Assembly: GCF_001042475.2 (NCBI RefSeq)
Contig: NZ_LECW02000022.1
Coordinates: 124,001 to 188,000, forward strand
Source of the DNA: Bacillus glycinifermentans
GTDB lineage: Bacteria > Bacillota > Bacilli > Bacillales > Bacillaceae
Length of the DNA: 64,000 nucleotides
Reading direction: 5' to 3'
Shown: positions 18,471 to 28,614 of the stretch, piece by piece
Position numbering within the stretch: the first letter of the stretch is position 1
Layout of the letters: the number at the start of each line of letters is the position of its first letter
Translations under genes and position numbers: made by a program
The notes under the pieces: generated by a model
Seen by the model: only the letters and a program-made list of their open reading frames with translations
The model's database searches: none
Told to the model about the DNA's origin: nothing

Positions 18471-19624
18471 GCCATTTATTCCAAACGTACAGCCGCTGGA
18501 ATATTCATATCAAAAAAGCGAAAGGCACGCTTGCCGTAGACGAAAGCGGCAAAACCTATCTCGATTTCGTCCAGGGAATCGCCGTCTGCAATCTCGGACA
18601 CTGCCCGGATCAGGTGACGGCTGCTGTAAAAAAACAGCTTGATAACCTGTGGCATGTTTCGAATTTGTTCCAAAACGGGCTTCAGGAAAAAGTCGCCGAA
18701 AAGCTGGCGGCAAACAGCACAGGAGATCTCGTGTTTTTCTGCAACAGCGGAGCGGAAGCAAACGAAGCAGCGATCAAATTGGCCCGCAAACATACGCAAA
18801 AAACGAAAATCATCACGTTTCAGCAGTCGTTTCACGGCAGGACGTTCGCCGGAATGGCGGCGACCGGACAAGAAAAGATTAAGCAAGGTTTCGGTCCGAT
18901 GCTGTCCGGATTTTACTATCTTCCGTATAACGATCCGGACGCCTTGAAAACGATGGAAGACGAAGAAGGCATCGCAGCGGTCATGCTTGAGACGATCCAG
19001 GGCGAGGGCGGCGTCATTCCTGCAAACAGCGAATTTTTACAGGAAGTGCAGGCTTTCTGCCGGAAAAAACAGGCTCTTCTCATTGTTGACGAGGTTCAGA
19101 CGGGGATCGGCCGGACGGGAAAAGCTTTCGGCTATGAGCATGAAGGGCTCACACCGGATATCATCACCGTTGCAAAAGGTCTCGGCAGCGGCTTTCCAGC
19201 CGGGGCGGTCATCGGGAAAAAAGGGCTTTCCTCAGCATTTTCCCCAGGTTCTCACGGCTCGACGTTCGGCGGAAACATGCTGGCCATGGCCGCCGCAAAT
19301 GCAACATTGGAGATCATTTTTGAGAAAAGCTTTCTTGATGAAGTCTGTGGAAAAGGCGAATATTTGCAGAAAGAATTGGAAAGCTTGCTTCAATTCCCGC
19401 TGGTAAAAGACATCAGGGGAAAAGGCCTGATCGCAGGCATTGAATTGAAAGACCCTGTTCAGCCGCTGATTGAAGAACTTCAAAATGAAGGATTGCTCGT
19501 CCTTCCGGCAGGTTCGAACGTCATCAGGCTTCTTCCGCCGTTAACGGTCACAGTACAAGAAATCACGGAGGCGGTGCAGAAACTGAACAATGTCTTGACA
19601 CGGCATACAGCAGTAACACAATAA
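18467..19624 (+). CDS. argD: Acetylornithine aminotransferase
   Basis: 385 aa, class-III PLP aminotransferase converting N-acetylglutamate semialdehyde to N-acetylornithine. [17 protein letters not shown] is the cofactor phosphate site, [15 protein letters not shown] holds the Asp that contacts the pyridine nitrogen, and [14 protein letters not shown] carries the PLP lysine. The GTG start overlaps the argB stop codon and is preceded by AAAGGAGAAGGAGG within argB, so translation is coupled. Confidence 0.95.
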   Translation: MSHLFQTYSRWNIHIKKAKGTLAVDESGKTYLDFVQGIAVCNLGHCPDQVTAAVKKQLDNLWHVSNLFQNGLQEKVAEKLAANSTGDLVFFCNSGAEANEAAIKLARKHTQKTKIITFQQSFHGRTFAGMAATGQEKIKQGFGPMLSGFYYLPYNDPDALKTMEDEEGIAAVMLETIQGEGGVIPANSEFLQEVQAFCRKKQALLIVDEVQTGIGRTGKAFGYEHEGLTPDIITVAKGLGSGFPAGAVIGKKGLSSAFSPGSHGSTFGGNMLAMAAANATLEIIFEKSFLDEVCGKGEYLQKELESLLQFPLVKDIRGKGLIAGIELKDPVQPLIEELQNEGLLVLPAGSNVIRLLPPLTVTVQEITEAVQKLNNVLTRHTAVTQ

Positions 19625-19639
19625 ATTTTTTTTGCTACG

Positions 19640-19676
19640 TCAGTATAAAAATTCATATAAATTATTATTTATTCAT
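19640..19676 (+). promoter_or_regulatory. Possible AhrC boxes between argD and carA
   Basis: Two AT-rich 18-mers in this 68-base gap resemble ARG boxes in opposite orientation: one centred on TATAAAAATTCA (about 12/18) and one ending TTTATTCATC (about 13/18). No clear terminator is seen here. Weak matches in AT-rich DNA. Confidence 0.35.
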
Positions 19677-19692
19677 CAGAGGTGGGCAGAAG

Positions 19693-20754
19693 ATGGAAGG
19701 ATATTTAGTTCTTGAAGATGGAACCTCCTTCAGCGGAGATTTAGACGGCCCTTGCGGCATGAGCGGCGAAGTCGTATTTTTCACGGGAATGACCGGCTAT
19801 CAGGAGGTGCTGACAGATCCTTCGTATAAAGGGCAGATCATTGTCTTCACGTATCCGCTGATCGGCAACTACGGCATTAATGAGATCGACTTTGAAAGCA
19901 AAAAGCCGCAAGTGCGGGGGGTTGTCGTCTATGAAGCGTGCGAGCATTTTTCTCACCATCAGGCGACGAAAAGCCTGCGCGATTATTTGAAAAAATGGGA
20001 TGTTCCGCTGTTCTCTCATGTCGATACGAGAGCGCTCGTCAAACATATCAGGGCAAAAGGCACGCTGAATGCGACACTGACCATTCAAAAAGACAGCCTG
20101 CCGGCTGCACGCGAGGAAAATGTCGCCGCACAGGTCGCCGGACAAAATGAAACAGGCACATTCGGAGACGGTTTGACCCATATCGCGCTGATCGATTTCG
20201 GTTATAAAAAATCGATCGCAATGTCGCTCGTAAAACGGGGCTGCAAAGTCACGATCGTTCCTTATCAGGAGATGGATAAAGTGTTTAAGCTGAACCCGGA
20301 TGGAATCGTCCTGTCAAACGGACCCGGTGATCCGAAAGCGATCGCTCCGTACATGGATGAGCTTCGAGACATCATCAAAACCTATCCGACACTCGGCATA
20401 TGCCTTGGACACCAGCTGATCGCCCTCGCATTTGGAGGCGACACCTACAAGCTTCCGTTCGGCCACAGGGGAGCCAATCATCCGGTCGCCGACAGGAAAA
20501 CCGGCCGCGTCTTCATGACGAGCCAGAATCACAGTTATGTCGTTGATGAAGCAACGATCAACACAGAGGAATGTTCGGTCAGGTTTTATCACGTAAACGA
20601 CGGTTCTGTCGAAGGGATCGTGCACAATACACTGCCCGTCATGTCTGTTCAGTTTCATCCGGAAGCCCATCCCGGCCCGGCTGAAAGCGAGTGGATTTTC
20701 AACGAATATATAGAGAATTTGAACAAAGCAAGGAGAGAGTTCGCCCATGCCTAA
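19693..20754 (+). CDS. carA: Arginine-specific carbamoyl-phosphate synthase, small (glutaminase) subunit
   Basis: 353 aa. N-terminal CPSase small domain (1-150) and C-terminal class-I glutamine amidotransferase: nucleophile Cys in LGICLGHQ (about residue 240) and His/Glu in FHPEAHPGP (about 325). It hydrolyses glutamine and channels ammonia to CarB. RBS GAGGTGGGC. Its place inside the arginine operon marks it as the arginine-regulated CPSase rather than the pyrimidine PyrAA. Confidence 0.95.
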   Translation: MEGYLVLEDGTSFSGDLDGPCGMSGEVVFFTGMTGYQEVLTDPSYKGQIIVFTYPLIGNYGINEIDFESKKPQVRGVVVYEACEHFSHHQATKSLRDYLKKWDVPLFSHVDTRALVKHIRAKGTLNATLTIQKDSLPAAREENVAAQVAGQNETGTFGDGLTHIALIDFGYKKSIAMSLVKRGCKVTIVPYQEMDKVFKLNPDGIVLSNGPGDPKAIAPYMDELRDIIKTYPTLGICLGHQLIALAFGGDTYKLPFGHRGANHPVADRKTGRVFMTSQNHSYVVDEATINTEECSVRFYHVNDGSVEGIVHNTLPVMSVQFHPEAHPGPAESEWIFNEYIENLNKARREFAHA

Positions 20755-23700
20755 AGATCACAGCATAAAAAGCATACTCGTTATCGGATCGGGGCCGATC
20801 ATCATCGGCCAGGCCGCAGAGTTTGACTACTCAGGAACACAAGGCTGCATGGCGCTGAAAAGCGAAGGATTCCGCGTCATCCTCGTCAACAACAACCCGG
20901 CGACAATCATGACGGATGAATCATTCGCAGATGAAATTTATTTTGAACCGCTGACTGTCGAAAGCCTGACCCAGATTATCAAACGCGAACAACCGGACGG
21001 ACTGCTTGCGAACCTGGGCGGGCAGACGGCATTAAACTTAGCGGTCGAGCTTGAAAAAGCCGGCATCCTCAAAAAATATAAGGTGAAGCTGCTCGGAACA
21101 TCCGTGGAAACGATCGAAAAAGGCGAAGACAGGGAAAAGTTCCGCGCGCTCATGAAAGATCTCAATGAACCGGTGCCGGATTCCGAGATCGTCGACAACA
21201 AAGGCGACGCACTTCGCTTTGCGCAGTCCATCGGCTTTCCGATCATCGTTCGTCCGGCTTATACGCTGGGCGGCAAAGGAGGGGGGATCGCAAAGACAGA
21301 GGAGGAATTCATGCCTTTGATCGAAAGCGCCCTTCTCGCAAGTCCGATCCATCAATGTCTTGTCGAAAAAAGCATTGCCGGTTTTAAAGAAATCGAATAC
21401 GAAGTAATGCGCGACAAGAGCAATACGTGTATTACCGTCTGCAACATGGAAAACATTGATCCTGTCGGCATTCATACCGGGGATTCGATCGTTGTCGCCC
21501 CGTCGCAGACATTAACGGACACGGATTACCAAATGCTGCGCTCTGCAAGCCTAAAGATCATTTCCGCGCTTGATGTCGTCGGAGGCTGCAACATTCAATT
21601 CGCCTTGGACCCGAGCAGCAAAAACTATTACGTCATCGAAGTCAACCCGAGGGTCAGCCGTTCTTCCGCCCTCGCTTCAAAAGCGACGGGCTACCCGATC
21701 GCGAAAATGGCCGCTAAACTCGCTGTCGGCTATACGCTTGACGAGCTGAAAAACCCGCTGACAGATTCGACATATGCGAGCTTTGAACCGGCGCTTGACT
21801 ATGTCGTCGTGAAGTTCCCGCGCTGGCCGTTTGACAAATTTAAAAACGCCGATCGCAAGCTCGGTACGAAAATGAAAGCGACAGGGGAAGTCATGGCGAT
21901 CGACCGCAACCTTGAAGCGGCACTGCAAAAAGCCGTCGCTTCCCTCGAACTGAAAACAAAAGGAACCCATTTGCCAGAGCTCGGGGCGTTTTCTTCAGCC
22001 GCTTTGCGCGAGCTTTTGGAGACACCTGATGACAGGCGTTTTTTCGCAGTCATGGAGCTTTTGGGAAGAGGGATTTCAATCGAAGAAATCCATGAGAGAA
22101 CAAAAATCGATACCTTTTTCCTTCATGTATTCGCAAACATCATTCAGCTTGAAAACGAGCTTATGAAGGAGGAGGATACGCTCTCTTCCGACCTTTTGAA
22201 AAAGGCGAAAGAGAAGGGGTTTACCGACTGTACGATCGCTTCCCTGACAGGGAAAACCGAAGGGGAGATCCGGGCCCTCCGCAAAGAAAAAGGCATTACA
22301 GCATCATTTAAAATCGTCGATACATGCGCCGCTGAATTTGATGCAAAAACGAACTACTTTTACTCAACATATTACGGAGAAAGCGACGGAAACTTCTCCG
22401 AAAAAACGAAAAAACGGGCGCTTATCATCGGATCAGGGCCGATCAGGATCGGGCAGGGGATCGAATTTGACTACAGCGCCGTGCACGGGGGCATGACGCT
22501 GAAAAGCCTGGGCTTTGAGACGATTATGCTCAACAACAACCCGGAAACCGTCAGCACGGATTACGAAACGGCAGACCGGCTCTATTTTGAACCGATTACA
22601 GCTGAACATATTTTAAATGTTGCAGAAGCTGAAGATATCGATTTTGCGATCGTTCAATTCGGCGGCCAATCGGCCATTAATGTGGCGGAAGCGATCGAAA
22701 AAGCGGGAGTCGTCCTTTTGGGGACGTCATCGGAAACGCTTGATGTACTAGAGGACCGCGACCAATTTTATCAGCTTCTTGACGAACTCGGCATCCAACA
22801 TGCCAAAGGGGAAACGGCCTCGACAAAATCGGAGGCTGTGCAAAAAGCAAATGCCATCGGTTATCCGGTGCTGATCAGACCGTCTTATGTGATCGGCGGC
22901 ATGGGAATGGTGATCGTCCATTCAAAGCGTGAACTGTCAGAGCTGCTTGAGGGCGCAGCGGCGATGCCGTACCCGATTTTGATCGATCAATACATTCCGG
23001 GAAAAGAATTTGAAGTTGACCTTGTAAGTGACGGACAGGACATTTATATCCCGGCCTATATCGAGCACATCGAAAAAGCCGGCGTCCATTCGGGCGACAG
23101 CTATGCGATTTTGCCCGGACCCTCCGTTACCGCACGTATGAAGCGCGCCGCCCGGGAAGCGGCCGGGAAAATCGTTCGCAGCCTCGGCTTTAAAGGGATC
23201 ATGAATATTCAATTTATCGCTGATCCGGATGCCCCGGATGAATTGCTTATCCTTGAAGTCAACCCGAGGGCGAGCAGAACGGTCCCTGTCGTCAGCAAAG
23301 TGATGGGCGTGCCGCTGATTCCGCTTGCTGCAAAGCTCATTGCCGGGGCACGCTTAAAGGAGCTCGCTCCCGTCCAGCAAAACCGCCACGGCGTCGCCGT
23401 GAAATTTCCGGTCTTTTCGTCGCATGCCATCCAGGATGTCGATCTGAAGCTCGGGCCTGAAATGAAATCGACGGGCGAAGGCATGTATGTCGGGTACAAT
23501 CCGGAAAGCGCGATGAAGAAAATTTTTGCCGGCGTCTGGAAAGAAAAAGGCTCCATCTATCTAAAAGCGGGCGATGAGCTGAAAACCATTGCCGAACAGG
23601 CGGGCTTCACCGTACAGACAGCGGGCTTCCAAGACTGGATCAAGCGGCCGGACAAAGCGCTTCACATCAATTTGACGGATTCAAAAGAAGCAAAACGCGA

Positions 23701-23845
23701 GCGGATGGAAGCCATCACACACGGCGTTTTTGTCATGACAGAGGAAGAGACGGTGCGCGCCTTTTTAGGAAGCGGATCAGGGACGACTTCAGCCGTCTCG
23801 CTTAAGGACTTATACAAAAAGGAAGTGGAATCATGTCTACTGTAA
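20747..23845 (+). CDS. carB: Arginine-specific carbamoyl-phosphate synthase, large subunit
   Basis: 1032 aa. Two homologous ATP-grasp halves: first [20 protein letters not shown] near the N-terminus, second [22 protein letters not shown] near residue 562. They phosphorylate bicarbonate and then carbamate. The C-terminal MGS-like regulatory region (after about 930) is short compared with the roughly 1070-aa PyrAB, as expected for the arginine paralogue, which lacks UMP/PRPP control. It overlaps carA by eight bases. Confidence 0.95.
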   Translation: MPKDHSIKSILVIGSGPIIIGQAAEFDYSGTQGCMALKSEGFRVILVNNNPATIMTDESFADEIYFEPLTVESLTQIIKREQPDGLLANLGGQTALNLAVELEKAGILKKYKVKLLGTSVETIEKGEDREKFRALMKDLNEPVPDSEIVDNKGDALRFAQSIGFPIIVRPAYTLGGKGGGIAKTEEEFMPLIESALLASPIHQCLVEKSIAGFKEIEYEVMRDKSNTCITVCNMENIDPVGIHTGDSIVVAPSQTLTDTDYQMLRSASLKIISALDVVGGCNIQFALDPSSKNYYVIEVNPRVSRSSALASKATGYPIAKMAAKLAVGYTLDELKNPLTDSTYASFEPALDYVVVKFPRWPFDKFKNADRKLGTKMKATGEVMAIDRNLEAALQKAVASLELKTKGTHLPELGAFSSAALRELLETPDDRRFFAVMELLGRGISIEEIHERTKIDTFFLHVFANIIQLENELMKEEDTLSSDLLKKAKEKGFTDCTIASLTGKTEGEIRALRKEKGITASFKIVDTCAAEFDAKTNYFYSTYYGESDGNFSEKTKKRALIIGSGPIRIGQGIEFDYSAVHGGMTLKSLGFETIMLNNNPETVSTDYETADRLYFEPITAEHILNVAEAEDIDFAIVQFGGQSAINVAEAIEKAGVVLLGTSSETLDVLEDRDQFYQLLDELGIQHAKGETASTKSEAVQKANAIGYPVLIRPSYVIGGMGMVIVHSKRELSELLEGAAAMPYPILIDQYIPGKEFEVDLVSDGQDIYIPAYIEHIEKAGVHSGDSYAILPGPSVTARMKRAAREAAGKIVRSLGFKGIMNIQFIADPDAPDELLILEVNPRASRTVPVVSKVMGVPLIPLAAKLIAGARLKELAPVQQNRHGVAVKFPVFSSHAIQDVDLKLGPEMKSTGEGMYVGYNPESAMKKIFAGVWKEKGSIYLKAGDELKTIAEQAGFTVQTAGFQDWIKRPDKALHINLTDSKEAKRERMEAITHGVFVMTEEETVRAFLGSGSGTTSAVSLKDLYKKEVESCLL

Positions 23846-24771
23846 CGAGCAACACCAATTTGTCCGGCAAGGATTTTTTAAGCCTGAAAGACTTTTCAAA
23901 GGAAGAGATTTTGTATCTCCTTCAGGAAGCGGCCGACATGAAAAACAACAAAATCCAGCGCATCTTTCAAGGGAAAACATTGGCGATGATCTTTGAGAAA
24001 TCGTCGACGAGAACACGGGTTTCTTTTGAAGCGGGCATGGCGCAGCTCGAAGGAAACGCCTTGTTTTTAAGCAGCAAAGACATGCAGCTCGGCCGGGGGG
24101 AGACGATCGCCGACACGGCGAAAGTGCTCTCGAGGTATGTGGATGCGATCATGATCCGCACCTTTGAACACGAAAAAGTCGAGGAGCTTGCTGAACATGC
24201 GGATATTCCGGTCATCAACGGTTTGACCGACCTGTTCCATCCATGCCAGGCCCTTGCCGATCTTCTGACGATTCAGGAAATCAAAGGCACGTTTAAAGGG
24301 CTGAAAGCAGCATATATCGGGGACGGAAACAATGTCGCACATTCGCTGTTAATCGGCTGCGCCAAGGTCGGCTGCGACATCACGGTCGCATCGCCTGAAG
24401 GATATGAGCCGAATCCGGAGGTTGTCGCGCTTGCCAAGGCATTTGCCGAAGAGTCGGGCGCTGACATAACGATCACAAATGACGCGGCTTTAGCCGTTCA
24501 GGATGCAGATGTCGTCTATTCAGACGTGTTTACAAGCATGGGCCAGGAATCGGAAACGAACGAACGCCTGAGTATCTTTTCCCCGTACCAAGTGAACAGC
24601 CGGCTCGTCTCCCGCGCCAAAGCCGACTATATCTTTCTGCACTGCCTTCCTGCGCACCGCGGCGAAGAAGTCGCAGCAGAGGTCATCGACGGACCGAATT
24701 CAGCCGTCTTCGACCAGGCAGAAAACCGTCTTCATGTACAAAAAGCGCTGCTAAAGGCACTCTTGTCTTGA
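23833..24771 (+). CDS. argF: Ornithine carbamoyltransferase
   Basis: 312 aa. It transfers the carbamoyl group from CarAB's product to ornithine to give citrulline. Carbamoyl-phosphate site [10 protein letters not shown] near residue 57, [11 protein letters not shown] in the middle, and the ornithine/catalytic motif [11 protein letters not shown] near residue 270. It starts 13 bases inside carB and ends the operon; argG and argH are not here. Confidence 0.96.
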   Translation: MSTVTSNTNLSGKDFLSLKDFSKEEILYLLQEAADMKNNKIQRIFQGKTLAMIFEKSSTRTRVSFEAGMAQLEGNALFLSSKDMQLGRGETIADTAKVLSRYVDAIMIRTFEHEKVEELAEHADIPVINGLTDLFHPCQALADLLTIQEIKGTFKGLKAAYIGDGNNVAHSLLIGCAKVGCDITVASPEGYEPNPEVVALAKAFAEESGADITITNDAALAVQDADVVYSDVFTSMGQESETNERLSIFSPYQVNSRLVSRAKADYIFLHCLPAHRGEEVAAEVIDGPNSAVFDQAENRLHVQKALLKALLS

Positions 24772-24773
24772 AC

Positions 24774-24812
24774 AAAAAACTGCTGATCTCACATGAGATC
24801 AGCAGTTTTTTT
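24774..24812 (+). terminator. Arginine operon terminator
   Basis: A 17-bp stem AAAAAACTGCTGATCTC/GAGATCAGCAGTTTTTT with a four-base loop and a T-run. Confidence 0.94.
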
Positions 24813-24874
24813 GACCAGGCGGATGTAAAGGCGAAAACCGGGCAGACTATATTTCTAAAAAGGGGTGAAGCAAT

Positions 24875-25054
24875 ATGGGACAGCAGCATCAATTTCGCCC
24901 GGGTCACAAAGCGCCCAACAACGGCGTTTACGTGGAGATTGGCGAGACCGGCAGCACGGTCAAAAATCCGCAGCAGATCAAGCTGAAAGCCGGTGAGTTT
25001 TTTCCTGAAACATCCAACCACAACCGCCTTTGGACATATAAAAGAAAACCGTAA
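24875..25054 (+). CDS. yjzC: YjzC family small protein
   Basis: 59 aa, starting MGQQHQFRPGHKAPNNG after AAAGGGGTGAAG. The sequence GVYVEIGETGSTVKNPQQIKLKAGEFFPETSNHNRLWTY is split here as the family pattern of YjzC-like proteins (GQ...RPG.KAPN.G.Y.E). They are small, soluble and of unknown function, abundant in Bacilli. It lies between the arg operon terminator and a second terminator, so it is monocistronic. Confidence 0.85.
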   Translation: MGQQHQFRPGHKAPNNGVYVEIGETGSTVKNPQQIKLKAGEFFPETSNHNRLWTYKRKP

Positions 25055-25061
25055 AAAACGC

Positions 25062-25090
25062 AAAAAACCCTGCCGTGAAGGCGGGGTTTT
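25062..25090. terminator. Bidirectional terminator between yjzC and yjzD
   Basis: AAAAAACCCTGCC pairs with GGCGGGGTTTT, with one G-U pair; T-runs on both strands between the convergent genes. Confidence 0.88.
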
Positions 25091-25274
25091 AATGTTGGCC
25101 TGCATCCTTTTCAACAGGCATAATCTCTCCAAGTATAATGACGATAACGGTGATGATGACACCCATCGTCGAGCTGAGCTTAAAGTCGTATGCAGCACCG
25201 CTCATGGCTCCGACAATATAACAAGCCATTTGTGTCAAAAGGAACGTCCAAAAAAAAGCTGCGATAAATCTCAC
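25089..25274 (-). CDS. yjzD: YjzD, DUF2929 small membrane protein
   Basis: 61 aa with two hydrophobic segments, residues 3-25 (FIAAFFWTFLLTQMACYIVG) and 35-53 (MGVIITVIVIILGEIMP). The GTG start follows GAGGTGG. It matches the two-TM DUF2929 family of unknown function. It is convergent with yjzC and shares its terminator. Confidence 0.82.
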   Translation of the reverse strand: MRFIAAFFWTFLLTQMACYIVGAMSGAAYDFKLSSTMGVIITVIVIILGEIMPVEKDAGQH

Positions 25275-25507
25275 GTTTCCACCTCGTCCTTCTCAATCGA
25301 TTCTAAAGCATATCATACCACACATAAAGTAAACGAGAAAGGGCATTTTAGTGAACAGGACAGAGTAAGACATCATTTTTCAGAAATATGAGACACTCCG
25401 TTGCGAAATCTATTTTTCATCATTTAGACTGGGGCTTTTCCTTATACCTTTGCTGCATGCTCCACATAAAATAATGGAGCAGATTACGGCAGGAAGGAGG
25501 CAGGCAA

Positions 25508-26245
25508 GTGATGAAAATAACGGAACGTTTTTTCAAACTCGATACTGAATGGAACGTGATTCATCTTCCTTACAGGCCAAACGGTTTCGCGGTCTTTATT
25601 TTCGGCGACCGGAACCATTTCGTCACGGAAGAATCGAGCTTCTGGCTCGAGCATTACGGCAGAAACCAGCTTCTTACGAGTTTGCGAAACAAGGGATACA
25701 CCCTTGTGAACAGCAATCTGTTCGGCAGGCACTGGGGGTCGGAAAAAGCCGTTGCATACGCAAAGCAGCTGATTCACTATGTATTCAAACAGGAAATTTT
25801 GAACGAAAAAATTCATCTGCTTGCAGAAGGAACAGGCGCGCTGGTGGCTAACGAACTCCTCCGCTCGATTCCGGGACAAATCCGCTCTGCTGCGATGCTG
25901 AATCCTTGCCTTGATCTTCAGGCTCATAATAAAAAGGAAAAGGAAAATAAATTTTTTTACAGGCAGTTTATTAAAGAAGTTGCAGACAGTTACGGCATAT
26001 CGGAAAGGGAAGCTGCAGATTACCCGTTTAAAACGATTTCACCTTATCACAATCTTGTGCCTGTCCACATTTGGCAAAAGCTGAACGGTTCTTCATACCC
26101 GTACATGCTGCACGCCAAAACGTTTGAGGAGCGTCAGATGGAAGGCGGGTACCGCGTAGGGCTGACCCTGCATTTGTTTGATCATCCCTACCGCATTTAT
26201 TCAGCGATCGCGAACTTTTTCAAAACGCATGAAAAAGTTTTATAG
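25508..26245 (+). CDS. yjaU: YjaU, alpha/beta-hydrolase-like protein
   Basis: 245 aa. The fold looks like an alpha/beta hydrolase ([16 protein letters not shown], then [15 protein letters not shown] where the elbow would be, and a C-terminal [12 protein letters not shown]). The GxSxG nucleophile is replaced by AEGTGA, so catalysis is doubtful. GTG at 25508 or ATG at 25511 are both possible after AGGAAGGAGG; I keep the longer form. Position and length match B. subtilis YjaU, upstream of yjaV-med. Confidence 0.75.
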   Translation: MMKITERFFKLDTEWNVIHLPYRPNGFAVFIFGDRNHFVTEESSFWLEHYGRNQLLTSLRNKGYTLVNSNLFGRHWGSEKAVAYAKQLIHYVFKQEILNEKIHLLAEGTGALVANELLRSIPGQIRSAAMLNPCLDLQAHNKKEKENKFFYRQFIKEVADSYGISEREAADYPFKTISPYHNLVPVHIWQKLNGSSYPYMLHAKTFEERQMEGGYRVGLTLHLFDHPYRIYSAIANFFKTHEKVL

Positions 26246-26258
26246 AGAATAGAATAGT

Positions 26259-26287
26259 AGCAGCCCGATGTCTTCAGGGCTGTTTTT
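26259..26287 (+). terminator. yjaU terminator
   Basis: A short stem CAGCCC/GGGCTG followed by T5C. Confidence 0.6.
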
Positions 26288-26338
26288 CGCTGTTTTCAAA
26301 ACGGCGGGAGAAGCTGAATCGAAAGGTGGTCTTTCAGG

Positions 26339-26914
26339 ATGAAATCAGTACTGGTGATTGGAGCAGACGAATTCTTCGGCCTTTCATTTTGCGAACGACT
26401 CATGGAGGAAGGCATCAGCGTTGACGTCAAATTGCAAGAAGCAAGTGACGAAAAAAAGCGGTTATACCTTGAAGAACGGCTGATGTGGCTGGTGAGAAAT
26501 CAGCATTTCTGCGTGATTGAACAAGACGCGGGCAGCGGCTATGACAAGATTTTTATTCAATATCCTGAGAAGATGCCGGAAAAAGCGCTGGATGTGCTGA
26601 CCGAAAACACGCCCGCTTTTCTTTTGCTGTACGAACATCAAGAGGATGAGGCCGTCAAGAAAGAGGCTGACGAGAAGGGCGTTCAAACGATCGTTCTCCC
26701 GGACATGTACGGCCCGTGGAACGCCGGGGAAGAGGATGAAGAAAGCAGGGAGTCCGGCTTTTTTGTAGACGATGTTGCATCACAGCTTGCCGTGTACATG
26801 ATGGAAAAAGACCCTTCACCGCTGCAATTTAAACGGCGGATCACGGAAGAAGAAGCCGCCCCCAAAATCGAGGAATGGAAAAGACAAATGACTACAATTT
26901 TCGACAAAAAATAA
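26339..26914 (+). CDS. yjaV: YjaV, Rossmann-like hypothetical protein
   Basis: 191 aa. The start SVLVIGADEFFGLSFCERLMEEG resembles the dinucleotide-binding loop of NAD-dependent epimerases, and DMYGPWNAGEEDEE resembles the YGP(W/G) segment of that family, but the catalytic YxxxK is not evident. It looks like a degenerate short-chain dehydrogenase relative. ATG follows GAAAGGTGG. It sits 86 bases before med as in B. subtilis; function unknown. Confidence 0.75.
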   Translation: MKSVLVIGADEFFGLSFCERLMEEGISVDVKLQEASDEKKRLYLEERLMWLVRNQHFCVIEQDAGSGYDKIFIQYPEKMPEKALDVLTENTPAFLLLYEHQEDEAVKKEADEKGVQTIVLPDMYGPWNAGEEDEESRESGFFVDDVASQLAVYMMEKDPSPLQFKRRITEEEAAPKIEEWKRQMTTIFDKK

Positions 26915-27000
26915 GAAAGATCTTCCTTAGTTGTACGTGAAAGGATACAATAAAGTTAGATTTGAATTGCTGGTTTTTTTGAAAGGGAGTTGAACAGGGC

Positions 27001-27960
27001 ATGGTGTACAGGCTTGTCGTGATTTTTTTGATGCTCCTTGCGATGTGCGGCTGCGGACAAGCGTCGCTGAACGGGAAGATTGAAAAAGTCGGGTTGCTTG
27101 TCCCTGATACAATAAGCGATCAAGTATGGGGAACCAAAGGATATAAAGGACTATTAAGAATACAGTCTGTCTACGGTGTCGATGTCTATTATAAAGAAGG
27201 AATCGATAATGAAGCGGCAATTAAAATGGCCGTCGACGATTTTCAGAAAAAAGGCGTCAATTTAATTTTCGGGCACGGAAGCGAATATGAAAAAGTATTT
27301 AATCGTATAAGCGAAGACTACCCAGGCATTCATTTCGTCCTGGTTAACAGCAAAGCCAAGCATAAAAATGTGACAAGCATCGCCTTTGACGGAAGGGCGA
27401 TGGGCTTTTTCGGCGGCATGACCGCCGCACACCAATCAAAGTCAGGAAAACTCGGCATACTTGCAACGCATAGCTGGCAGCCTGAAGTCAAAGGGTTTAT
27501 CGAAGGCGCCAAATACGTGAATCCTGACATTTTGGTCATGACAGATTATATCGGCCAGTGGGATGACTCCGAAAAGGCCGTTCAAAAGTACGAAAAAATG
27601 AAAAAAGCGGGCGCTGATGTTGTATATCCGGCGGGAGACGGGTATAATGTCCCTGTCATTGAACAAATCAAAAAAGACGGCCTATATGCCATAGGCTATG
27701 TAAGCGACCAGTCGGAGCTGGGGGAGAACGTCGTCCTGACGAGCACCATCCAGCATGTTGACGAGGCTTATGAACTGATCGCCGACGAATTCAATAAAGG
27801 AACGCTTAAGGGAGGCCGGCGGGTCTTTGACATTCAGGACGGCGTCATCGAAATGGGCGAATTCAGCCCGGTTGTCGATCAGGCATTCCAGAAAAAAATC
27901 AAAGGACTTATTGAACAATACAAAAAAACGGGAAAACTGCCTGAAGAAAACGTGAGGTGA
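27001..27960 (+). CDS. med: Med, BMP-family lipoprotein, positive regulator of competence
   Basis: 319 aa. Residues 1-18 form a lipoprotein-like signal (VVIFLMLLAMCGCG), followed by a basic membrane protein/PBP1-type periplasmic-binding fold: EKVGLLVPDTISDQVWGTKGY, GVNLIFGHGSEYEKVF, VMTDYIGQWDDSEKA. In B. subtilis Med positively affects comK expression. ComZ follows five bases downstream. RBS AAAGGGAG. The ligand is unknown. Confidence 0.88.
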   Translation: MVYRLVVIFLMLLAMCGCGQASLNGKIEKVGLLVPDTISDQVWGTKGYKGLLRIQSVYGVDVYYKEGIDNEAAIKMAVDDFQKKGVNLIFGHGSEYEKVFNRISEDYPGIHFVLVNSKAKHKNVTSIAFDGRAMGFFGGMTAAHQSKSGKLGILATHSWQPEVKGFIEGAKYVNPDILVMTDYIGQWDDSEKAVQKYEKMKKAGADVVYPAGDGYNVPVIEQIKKDGLYAIGYVSDQSELGENVVLTSTIQHVDEAYELIADEFNKGTLKGGRRVFDIQDGVIEMGEFSPVVDQAFQKKIKGLIEQYKKTGKLPEENVR

Positions 27961-27965
27961 TCTAC

Positions 27966-28154
27966 GTGCAGCACGAAAAATCGATGGAATTTCTGCAAAT
28001 TGCCATGAAATACATACCGGAAGCAAAGGAAGAGATGGAGAAAGCGGGAATCGAGCTTTCCCCCGAGATGCTTCAGCCGTTTATGACATTGTTTACAAAG
28101 GTCATGGCAGAAGCATACGAGCTCGGCAAAGCGGATGCAGGGTCAGGCGAGTAG
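27966..28154 (+). CDS. comZ: ComZ, regulator of late competence genes
   Basis: 62 aa from a GTG at 27966 (MQHEKSMEFLQIAMKYIPEAKEEM), preceded by GAGGTGA that overlaps the med stop codon. In B. subtilis ComZ represses comG expression. The protein is helical and acidic, without a signal. The overlap of its ribosome-binding site with the end of med indicates coupling; a terminator follows. Confidence 0.88.
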   Translation: MQHEKSMEFLQIAMKYIPEAKEEMEKAGIELSPEMLQPFMTLFTKVMAEAYELGKADAGSGE

Positions 28155-28171
28155 CCTTTCTGAGATGACCG

Positions 28172-28200
28172 AAAAAGCCACTTATATGGAGTGGCTTTTT
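28172..28200. terminator. Bidirectional terminator between comZ and yjzB
   Basis: AAAAAGCCAC/GTGGCTTTTT with T-runs on both strands; it touches the yjzB stop codon. Confidence 0.88.
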
Positions 28201-28447
28201 ACTTGGAGATCTTATTTTTTAAGGTGCTTACCATCGACCCGATTTCTTTAAAGGCAGGCTTCAGCTCGTCGATGGAATCCATGATCTGGCCAATCTGATT
28301 CATAATGTGCATGTAATCAGGTTCGGTCATTTCCGCCGCTTCCGTCGTCCCGTCAGGTCCGTCTTCGTGTTTTTCAGACTGATCTTCACGTTTGCCCGGC
28401 GGATGTGAGCCAAACATCATTTTCGTGAAAAAATCGTCATCCGCCAT
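28199..28447 (-). CDS. yjzB: YjzB, small hypothetical protein
   Basis: 82 aa: an acidic N-terminal part (MADDDFFTKMMFGSHPPG, then a charged linker) and a C-terminal helix with heptad character (MHIMNQIGQIMDSIDELK to KNKISK). No known domain. ATG after AAAGGGGGCG. The symbol rests on position between comZ and fabHA and on size. Promoters of yjzB and fabHA face away from each other. Confidence 0.7.
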   Translation of the reverse strand: MADDDFFTKMMFGSHPPGKREDQSEKHEDGPDGTTEAAEMTEPDYMHIMNQIGQIMDSIDELKPAFKEIGSMVSTLKNKISK

Positions 28448-28517
28448 CTGTTACGCCCCCTTTCTTTCTATATTTTTACTATATGAAGGGGGAGGCCTGA
28501 TAGATTAGACGAATATA

Positions 28518-28563
28518 TTGCCAACTAAAAAAAAATAGGGTAGGATTAGTACCAGATACTAAT
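28518..28563 (+). promoter_or_regulatory. fabHA promoter with FapR operator
   Basis: TTGCCA (28518-28523), 17-base spacer, TAGGAT (28541-28546). The 19-mer ATTAGTACCAGATACTAAT (28545-28563) is a perfect FapR box, with palindromic arms ATTAGTA/TACTAAT; it covers the -10 and start. FapR represses fatty-acid genes until malonyl-CoA accumulates. Confidence 0.93.
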
Positions 28564-28614
28564 AATTGCTCATAACATTAATTGGAAAAAATCATCAATA
28601 AAGGAGTCTTTCCT

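Noticed and set aside
20938-21246. Long antisense ORFs inside carB, metH, yitJ and the opp genes
   Set aside because: They mirror the codon pattern of strongly coding genes on the other strand and show no family motif or ribosome-binding site.
28448-28517. Possible separate small gene between yjzB and fabHA
   Set aside because: The stretch is an AT-rich divergent promoter region without an ORF of useful length.
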